Below, piece after piece: positions 1-6,100 of a DNA stretch of 6,334 nucleotides. Every line of letters begins with the position of its first letter. Position 1 is the first letter of the stretch. The translations under genes were made by a program, and so were the position numbers. The stretch comes from Deltaproteobacteria bacterium (GTDB lineage: Bacteria > Desulfobacterota > DSM-4660 > Desulfatiglandales > B25-G16), in NCBI GenBank assembly GCA_019310745.1, contig JAFDDS010000049.1, positions 1-6,334 of the forward strand. The letters run 5' to 3'. The notes beneath the pieces are model-generated. The model searched no databases, was not told where the DNA came from, and saw only the letters and a program-made list of their open reading frames with translations.

Positions 1-666
1 ATGAACGATGGCGAAAACCGGTTTAATCTCGCATTCTTGGACTGCTTTCTCACGGTCTTAGATGAGATTGAAAATGATACAGACGCTAATTCCCTTATTG
101 TTACCTCCGCCCATGAAAAAATTTTCTGCAACGGAATTGACCTGGATTGGCTGGTACCGTTTATTCAAAAAAATGATATGGAGACCGCAAAGGCATTTTT
201 CTATACGATGATGAAACTTTTCAAACGAATCCTCCTTTATCCGATGCCTACAATCGCTGCAATATCAGGCCATGTGTTTGCTGGCGGAGCCATCATGAGC
301 TGTGCCTTTGACTTTCGCTTTATGCGTGCTGATCGAGGCTTTTTTTCCTTTCCAGAGGTAGACCTTGGAATTCCGTTTCTTCCCGGTATGATTGCTATCA
401 TCAAAAAGGCAATCCCCATGTACAAGTTTGAAGAAATGCAGTATAGCGGAAAACGAGCCACTGCCGAGGAATGCGAAGTGCATCACATAGTCATGAAGGC
501 TTGTCATATGGATGACCTGATGGATGAGGCACTCTCTTTTGCAAAAGCCTTAAACAAGCGCAGAGAGGTAATCGCCGAGATGAAGAAACGGATGTATAAG
601 GATATTGTCCATACCATTGACGTAAAAGATCCACCGGTGATCGAATCTGGCATTTTTTCCGTATAA
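1..666 (+). CDS. Enoyl-CoA hydratase/isomerase (crotonase) family protein, probably 5'-truncated
   Basis: Crotonase-superfamily protein, expected to act on acyl-CoA thioesters in the cytoplasm as a hydratase or a delta3,delta2-enoyl-CoA isomerase. Seen: the first oxyanion-hole segment IFCNGIDL (residues 41-48), the second GHVFAGGA (90-97), and FPEVDLGIPFLPG (117-129), whose E119 sits where crotonase has a catalytic glutamate. E145 in FEEMQYSGKR falls near the position of the second crotonase glutamate. The style (DGENRFN near the start, NGIDLDW, GIPFLPG) recalls the ECI1-like isomerases of plant peroxisomes more than classical FadB or crotonase; this is from memory. The frame is open from base 1, and M1 lies where the family normally has its second strand (the 'L-N-x-x' motif), so roughly a dozen N-terminal residues are probably outside the window. 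A genuine start at base 1 cannot be excluded. It ends with TAA just before a repeat element. Fold is confident; reaction is uncertain. Confidence 0.88.
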   Translation: MNDGENRFNLAFLDCFLTVLDEIENDTDANSLIVTSAHEKIFCNGIDLDWLVPFIQKNDMETAKAFFYTMMKLFKRILLYPMPTIAAISGHVFAGGAIMSCAFDFRFMRADRGFFSFPEVDLGIPFLPGMIAIIKKAIPMYKFEEMQYSGKRATAEECEVHHIVMKACHMDDLMDEALSFAKALNKRREVIAEMKKRMYKDIVHTIDVKDPPVIESGIFSV

Positions 667-667
667 A

Positions 668-954
668 AATAGTAACTGGTTGTCGGGTTTCCCGATAAAT
701 CGGGATTCAAAGTTCACGGTTGCTGGCCTTATTTTCATGCTGGTCTATGTTCATCGTTTTCTAATCTTGATGGTCTCGCATAAAGTTAGGATTTTGTGAA
801 TGTGTCATTTCGACCGTAGGGTGAAATCTTATGTTTCAGCATGTTATATCGGAAATATTTCTCGTTTCGCTCGAAATTACATGTTGTTTGGACTTTTTAC
901 CAGTCCATCAAACTTGAACCGTGAACCCCTGAACTTTGAACAGGAATAGTAACT
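668..954. mobile_element. MITE-like nested inverted-repeat element with 10-bp flanking direct repeat
   Basis: This non-coding gap holds an ordered set of inverted arms. The outer arms are TTCAAAGTTCACGGTT (706-721) against AACCGTGAAC (917-926) and GAACTTTGAA (931-940); the right copy carries extra bases between its two modules. Next come 768-786 and 892-910, pairing at 15 of 19 positions. Then GTCATTTCGA (804-813) pairs with TCGAAATTAC (871-880), with one mismatch, and GTGAAATCTT (821-830) with AATATTTCTC (854-863), with two. The whole could fold into one long interrupted hairpin with an unpaired left-hand stretch at about 722-767. AATAGTAACT occurs identically at 668-677 and 945-954, as a target-site duplication would. 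No transposase is encoded, so any mobility would be in trans. It could instead be an old dispersed repeat of unknown origin. The structure is seen directly; the mobile nature is inferred. Confidence 0.6.
690..705. repeat. Short perfect hairpin TCCCGA-TAAA-TCGGGA
   Basis: A 6-bp perfect palindromic stem with a 4-nt loop lies 23 nt after the crotonase stop codon. TCGGG at 683-687 could pair alternatively with CCCGA at 691-695, giving two mutually exclusive hairpins. There is no following run of T, so it is not a typical intrinsic terminator, although it may contribute to transcript ends or processing. It lies inside the left end of the MITE-like element and may be part of that repeat. Confidence 0.4.
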
Positions 955-1000
955 AAATAGAGACAGGTGCCATGAACTAACATTTTTAAGTGAGGTTACT

Positions 1001-1675
1001 ATGATCATTATGGGACATCGTGGGGCTGCGGCTCTGGAGCCTGAGAATACCCTGCTTTCAATTGGAAGGGCTATGGAAATTGGAGTTAACGCTGTGGAGA
1101 TAGATGTGCGTTTGAGCAAAGACAAAGAGATAGTCGTCATACATGACTCAACCGTGGATCGTACCACTGATGGTACTGGGCCTGTTTGCAGTTTGACACT
1201 TGATGAGCTGAAAAAGCTTGACGCAGGTAAAGGCCAGCGCATACCCACACTTCAGGAAGTCATTGATTTTATTGGCAGCCAAGTGGAGCTGGTCATCGAG
1301 TTGAAGGAAGAAGTTACAGTAGAAAGTGTTTTCGAGCTGATAAAAAAGAGTAACATTGAAGACACCGTATATGTGATCTCTTTCTGGCACAGGCTTGTAA
1401 AGACCATAAAAGAGATGGACAGCCACATCAAAACCGGCGTGCTTCTTGTGGGATGCCCTGTAGACATGTGCATTGCTACTCAGGCATTTGCAGACGCACT
1501 CGTGATGAATTACTCTTTTATAGACATGAAATTTGTCCAAACAGCTCATAAAGAAAACCTAAAGGTTTTTGTATGGAATATTGATAAAAAGAATCTTCTA
1601 AAGCCATACGCTGATATGGGCGTAGACGGTATTGGAACCAATGATCCGCGAGTGCTGTGCGAATATTTTATGTAA
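1001..1675 (+). CDS. Glycerophosphodiester phosphodiesterase, short cytosolic (UgpQ-like) form
   Basis: GDPD-family enzyme, expected to hydrolyse glycerophosphodiesters (deacylated phospholipids) to sn-glycerol 3-phosphate and an alcohol with a divalent metal. Seen: MGHRGAAALEPENT at residues 4-17 with the catalytic H6-R7 pair and the PENT signature; EIDVRLSKD (33-41) supplying metal ligands E33 and D35; VIHDSTVDRTTDGTG (46-60) with the second catalytic histidine H48; IPTLQEV (81-87); and ELVIELKEE with E100 and K102. The tail GVDGIGTNDPR matches the usual C-terminal GVDGIxTDxP. At 224 residues it is a minimal TIM-barrel GDPD with no room for a signal peptide, because the first strand begins at residue 2, so it should be cytoplasmic. 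The start is supported by GAGG (992-995) 5 nt upstream; the ATG at 1010 lies in frame but has worse spacing. It stands alone between two intergenic gaps, and no glycerol-phosphate transporter is visible beside it. The substrate is not determinable. Confidence 0.95.
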   Translation: MIIMGHRGAAALEPENTLLSIGRAMEIGVNAVEIDVRLSKDKEIVVIHDSTVDRTTDGTGPVCSLTLDELKKLDAGKGQRIPTLQEVIDFIGSQVELVIELKEEVTVESVFELIKKSNIEDTVYVISFWHRLVKTIKEMDSHIKTGVLLVGCPVDMCIATQAFADALVMNYSFIDMKFVQTAHKENLKVFVWNIDKKNLLKPYADMGVDGIGTNDPRVLCEYFM

Positions 1676-1680
1676 TCAAT

Positions 1681-1783
1681 AAGGGTTGCCAAATGAATGG
1701 AATGAACGGATCGTTATGCTTAGATCAATCATCGCCTCCGCAAATAATTCAGGGTAGCATTCAACGTGTTGGCAATAGCCCTT
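1681..1783. repeat. Long imperfect inverted repeat / potential structured RNA
   Basis: AAGGGTTGCCAA (1681-1692), beginning 5 nt after the phosphodiesterase stop, pairs fully with TTGGCAATAGCCCTT (1769-1783) apart from a 3-nt bulge. A nested second stem is possible: CGTTATGC (1712-1719) with GCATTCAACG (1757-1766), with a 2-nt bulge. AAACTTTTTC follows the right arm, so a transcript could end here, but the loop is far longer than in ordinary intrinsic terminators. It may be a structured 3' UTR, a decayed mobile-element end, or chance. Confidence 0.35.
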
Positions 1784-1895
1784 AAACTTTTTCTGGTAGC
1801 CCAAGTATCAAAATAATTCTTTAAAACATAAAACATATCGGGCTATACAGACATCTATCAAAAAAAATAATTGCTTAAATTAAAAAGATGAAGCG

Positions 1896-1903
1896 AGAAG
1901 AGG
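1896..1903 (+). promoter_or_regulatory. Ribosome binding site that sets the dpaL start
   Basis: AGAAGAGG lies 8 nt before the ATG at 1912, a near-ideal Shine-Dalgarno. The ATG at 1888, in the same frame, has only AT-rich sequence with no purine-rich G-containing motif in front. The site lies inside the longer version of the frame, so the shorter protein starting MPETEK is preferred. Confidence 0.7.
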
Positions 1904-1911
1904 TTTTCTTC

Positions 1912-3120
1912 ATGCCCGAAACAGAGAAAATAACATACATTGTGAATCAACTTTCCAGAAAAAGAGATATGGTGAAAGCCTCGACAGATTCATTTTCTTC
2001 GTCAATAGCCAATTGTGTCAGGAAATTTCACCAAACCTTTCCTGATTATACACCAACTCCATTGGTAAAACTTACTCATCTTGCCGATATGTTGCGCGTT
2101 TCTCACATCTGGATTAAAGACGAGTCACACCGATTTGGCCTCAATGCCTTTAAGGTCCTTGGTGCCACACATGGACTTGCATATCTCATAGCTCAGCGAT
2201 TGAAAATGAATGCACAGGAATTGTCTTTCGATTTACTCCATGCAACCAGTGCAAAAGAAGTGCTGGCCGACACTACATTTGTAACAGCAACAGACGGGAA
2301 TCATGGCCGAGCAGTTGCATGGGCCGCACAGCAACTGGGGTGTAATGCTGTTGTCTATTTGCCACAAGGCACCGCTACAGCACGGTATGAATCTATCAAA
2401 GCGCATGGTGCTCAAACTTGTATCATTGATGGCACCTATGATGATGCTGTCCAGCAAGCGGTAGAACAGGCTCAAAAACAAGGTTGGATTTTGCTGCAGG
2501 ATACAGCAAGAGAGGGATATGAAGAAATTCCTTTAAAAATCATGCAGGGCTATCTCACTATCCTGCACGAGGCCCTGGAGCAGTTGGGAGGAGAAATTCC
2601 CACGCATGTTTTTGTGCAGTGTGGCGTGGGTTCTCTGGCAGCTGCCATCCAGGCGTATCTATGTGAGTTATTCGGCGACGAACGACCTCTCTTTGCTGTT
2701 GTGGAGCCTGTCCGTGCTGCCTGTTTTTATGAACCCATGGCCGCCCATAAGAGAACGCCTCAAAAACTCGGTGGCAACCTCAATACGATTATGGCTGGCC
2801 TGGCGTGTGGTGAGCCAAGCACCCTTGCATGGGGAATACTTCGAGACTACACTGATGTGTTTGTTGCCTGTCCAGACTATGTAGCAATGAGAGGTATGCG
2901 TATTCTCGGCAATCCCCTGCAGGGTGATGACAGAGTTATTTCGGGCGAATCAGGTGCAGTAACTCTGGGTCTGCTTACGACTGTGCTTGCACAGGCATCC
3001 TGCCGAAACATTGCTCAAGCATTACGGCTTAATGAAACGTCAAAAGTCTTATTACTGTCAACTGAAGGTGATACAGATCCCTCTATGTACCGTACGATTG
3101 TATGGGGTTCATTGAAATAG
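1912..3120 (+). CDS. dpaL: Diaminopropionate ammonia-lyase (PLP-dependent, YgeX/DpaL type)
   Basis: Fold-type II PLP enzyme expected to convert 2,3-diaminopropionate (both enantiomers in the E. coli enzyme) to pyruvate and two ammonia; family members also deaminate serine. It is cytoplasmic. Numbered from the ATG at 1912 (402 residues): the PLP lysine is K81 in DESHRFGLNAFKVLG; TATDGNHGRAVAWAA (125-139) carries D128, aligned with the catalytic D120 of E. coli YgeX; QDTAREGY (196-203) carries D197, aligned with D189; the phosphate-binding loop region is CGVGSLAAA (237-245); MAGLACGEP (294-302), RILGNP and ISGESGAV (343-350) are strongly family-typical. The length matches YgeX (about 398). An in-frame ATG at 1888 would add 8 residues but lacks a ribosome binding site. 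recC begins 12 nt downstream, suggesting one transcript. The usual E. coli neighbours (ygeW, ygeY, hydantoinase genes) are absent from this window. Family assignment is very firm. Confidence 0.96.
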   Translation: MPETEKITYIVNQLSRKRDMVKASTDSFSSSIANCVRKFHQTFPDYTPTPLVKLTHLADMLRVSHIWIKDESHRFGLNAFKVLGATHGLAYLIAQRLKMNAQELSFDLLHATSAKEVLADTTFVTATDGNHGRAVAWAAQQLGCNAVVYLPQGTATARYESIKAHGAQTCIIDGTYDDAVQQAVEQAQKQGWILLQDTAREGYEEIPLKIMQGYLTILHEALEQLGGEIPTHVFVQCGVGSLAAAIQAYLCELFGDERPLFAVVEPVRAACFYEPMAAHKRTPQKLGGNLNTIMAGLACGEPSTLAWGILRDYTDVFVACPDYVAMRGMRILGNPLQGDDRVISGESGAVTLGLLTTVLAQASCRNIAQALRLNETSKVLLLSTEGDTDPSMYRTIVWGSLK

Positions 3121-3132
3121 GAAATCTTCATA

Positions 3133-6100
3133 ATGACCCTTCAACTTTTTACTAGCAACAGATTAGAGACCCTGGCCGACACATTGGCTGAAATGCTTAG
3201 GGAACCTTTAGCATCAGTGCTGGATGAAGAAATTATCGTTGTACAGAGTAAAGGCATGGAACGTTGGGTATCAATGCAGCTTGCCCGGCGTCATGGTATC
3301 TGTGCAAACTTCAGATTTCCTTTTCCTAACGCCTTCATCCACGAAGTATTTCAGAAAGTCATTCCGGACCTCCCTGAACGTCCAGCTTTTGATCCCAAAA
3401 CAATGACCTGGAGGATCATGAAGCTTCTCCCTCAATGTATCACAAAGCCGGGCTTTGAAAACCTGAGCGCTTATCTGGGAGATACTCAGAGAAATGTAAA
3501 ACGCTTTCAGCTTTCTGAGCGGATCGCAGACACCTTTGACCAGTACCTGCTTTTTCGTCCAGAAATGATTTTTCAATGGGAAGGTGGGGAGGAAGATCAC
3601 TGGCAGGCCGTGCTCTGGAGAGAACTCGTTAAAGAGACTGGAACAATGCATCGTGCTGCACTCGGCAGGGCCTTTCTAAGCGCGACAGAAGAATCCCTCA
3701 CCACACTACATAATCTCCCTGAAAGAATTTCTGTCTTTGGAATATCAGCACTCCCTCGATTTTTCATTCAGATGCTTGAAGCTCTATCACGGCCTAGCCA
3801 GATAAACCTCTTTCTTATGAATCCCTGCAAAGAATACTGGGGTGATATTCTCTCTGACTGGGAGATGAAAAAAACAATAGCACAAAAGGGCACGAGAGAT
3901 TGTGCCTTTGAAGAACTCCACCTGGAGAAAGGAAACAGCCTCCTTGCATCTTTGGGAAAATTGGGTAAGGATTTTTTTGACCTTGTAAATGAGTATGACT
4001 GCGAGGAATTTCCATCGTTTAAAAATTTCGAAGAAAATACTCTTCTCTCATGGATCCAATCGGACATCCTGAATCTTCGAGACAGGCACCAGGGTTTGAA
4101 TGCAAAGGAAATGATTGCACGTAATGATAACTCGATCCAGGTCCATTCATGTCATAGCCCCATGCGGGAAATCGAAGTGTTGCATGACCGACTCCTTGAT
4201 ATGTTTGAAAAAAATCCAGGCCTCCTCCCCAAGGATATCTTAGTAATGACGCCAGACATAGAAACCTATGCTCCCTATATCCAGGCCGTGTTTGATACCC
4301 CTGCAGATGCCTCCAGAAAAATCCCTTTCAGTATTGCAGATCGTAGCATAAGGAAAGAGAGCGAGATTATTACTACATTCCTGTCAATTTTGGATCTTCT
4401 GGGCAGCCGCTTTACCGCCTCACAGGTTTTTGCCATTTTGGAATCGAAAGCAGTCCATCGAAAATTTGATATTATGGAGACAGATCTTACACTTGTTCGG
4501 AAATGGCTGACAGACACCCGAATACGGTGGGGGATCGACAGTAAAGACCGGAGTCAACTCGGCCTGCCTGCCTTAGCTGAAAACACATGGAAGGCTGGCC
4601 TGGAAAGGCTGATATTAGGCTATGCATTGCCTGGCCAGGATGAGAACATGTTTAATGATATCCTTCCCTACGATCATATTGAAGGGAGTAATGCCTCTGT
4701 TTTAGGGAGGCTTCTTGATTTCACAGAGCAGCTCTTTACCCATGTCATATCCCTTGGCCAACCTCGTAGTCTTAATCAGTGGTCAACAACCTTAACAGAG
4801 CTTTGTGAGAAGTTTTTTATGCCTGATGAGGATACAGAAAGAGAAATGCAGGTAATACGGCGCACGCTCAATGACCTAGGTGACATGCAGAAAATAGCAT
4901 TTTTTGATGAAGCAATTGATATCAATGTTATCAAGTGGCACCTTAAGAATGTCCTTGAAACGGAAGGGTTTGGATTCGATTTTATTACTGGAGGAGTTAC
5001 ATTTTGCGCAATGTTACCCATGCGATCTATTCCCTTTAAGGTCATCTGTTGTGTGGGTATGAATGGTGATGCCTATCCAAGACAGGTCAAACCATTAGGT
5101 TTTGATCTCATAGCAAAACATCCTCAACCAGGAGACCGGTCCAGGCGCAATGATGACAGATATCTCTTTCTCGAGGCAATACTTTCCGCACGAAAGATAG
5201 TATATGTTAGTTTTATAGGCCAAAACATTCAAGACAATAGCACTCTCCCCCCGTCTGTTGTGGTCAGCGAACTCATGGATTACATTGAACAAGGCTTTAC
5301 AATCTCGGGGAATAAAATTCTCAACCACATTTTTACAAAACATCGCCTTCAGGCCTTTAGTCCGGAATATTTCAAGGAGGGTGAAAAACTGTTCAGCTAT
5401 TCAGAGGAGAACCGCCAGGCAGCACAATGCATTCTGGAGGCTCGCGAGGCTCCCCTATCGTTTATCTCCACGGGACTTTCAAACCCTGAAGAGGATTGGA
5501 AAACAGTTGATTTAAACGATCTATCCACCTTTTTTTCTAATCCATCAAGGTTTCTGCTCAATAAACGCCTGGGAATTCATCTTGAGGAGAGGGCCTCGAT
5601 ACTGGAAGACAGGGAGGCATTTGAGGTCAAGGCACTGGAAAAATATCTACTTAATAAAAAACTGCTGGAAAAGAAACTCGAAGGAGAAAACCTTAAAGAT
5701 TTCTTTCCTACAATACACGCCGCTGGACAGCTCCCACATGGGACGCCTGGAGAATGCATATTTGAGGAGCTGAGCCAGGGGGTGGAGAGTTTTGTAGAAA
5801 AAAGTAAGCCGTATATACTCACAACAATCCTCGAGCCACTTGAAGTAGATCTCAATATATCGGGTTTCAGGCTTAAAGGGCGAATCAATCCAATTTATCC
5901 AGAAAGATTACTCCACTACCGGTATGCACGAGTGAAGGCCAGAGACCGTCTTACGATATGGATCCATCACCTGGCACTGAATAGCGTTATGACTGATACC
6001 TATCCCCATACCAGCATATTAGCAGGCCTTGAGCCTGATAAAGGGCGTGAAGCTATGTGGGCAGCATGGGAATATTCGTCGGTGGAAAATAGCAAAGAGA

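Larger units (their letters stand above)
1676..1911. other. AT-rich intergenic region upstream of dpaL
   Basis: There is no convincing gene on the + strand. The left half (1681-1783) contains a long imperfect inverted repeat listed separately. On the minus strand, 1729-1842 is open for 37 codons between two stops and reads as a plausible protein C-terminus (…DTWATRKSLRAIANTLN…, ending in three arginines). It has no start codon with a ribosome binding site and may be a relic; see findings. The right half is rich in A and T and must contain the dpaL promoter if that gene is not read from upstream. TATACA at 1844-1849 is a possible -10 box, but I see only a poor -35 (TTTAAA at 1820-1825), so I do not call a promoter. 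No tRNA or known riboswitch was recognised. Confidence 0.5.

Noticed and set aside
690..705. Intrinsic terminator for the crotonase gene
   Set aside because: The stem is good but no T-tract follows, and the hairpin seems to belong to the dispersed repeat; listed only as a hairpin.
877..1549. Minus-strand open frames across the phosphodiesterase region (877-1248, 1148-1549)
   Set aside because: They are antiparallel to a gene with clear catalytic motifs, have low-complexity serine-rich translations and no ribosome binding sites.
1712..1766. CGTTATGC ... ATTCAAC looks like the core boxes of an integron attC site
   Set aside because: In attC the RYYYAAC box precedes the GTTRRRY box. Here the order is reversed on both strands and GTTATGC does not fit GTTRRRY, so recombination-site function is not supported.
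1676..1911. Riboswitch or tRNA upstream of dpaL
   Set aside because: No known aptamer core, cloverleaf or anticodon arm was recognisable; only the long inverted repeat and AT-rich sequence.
2606..2884. Second + strand open frame inside dpaL
   Set aside because: It lies in another frame of a well-conserved enzyme gene and shows no recognisable protein character.
3271..5888. Many minus- and plus-strand open frames within the recC span
   Set aside because: All are explained by the single uninterrupted recC frame, which carries family motifs from end to end; recC has no stop in the window, so shorter frames merely look prominent.
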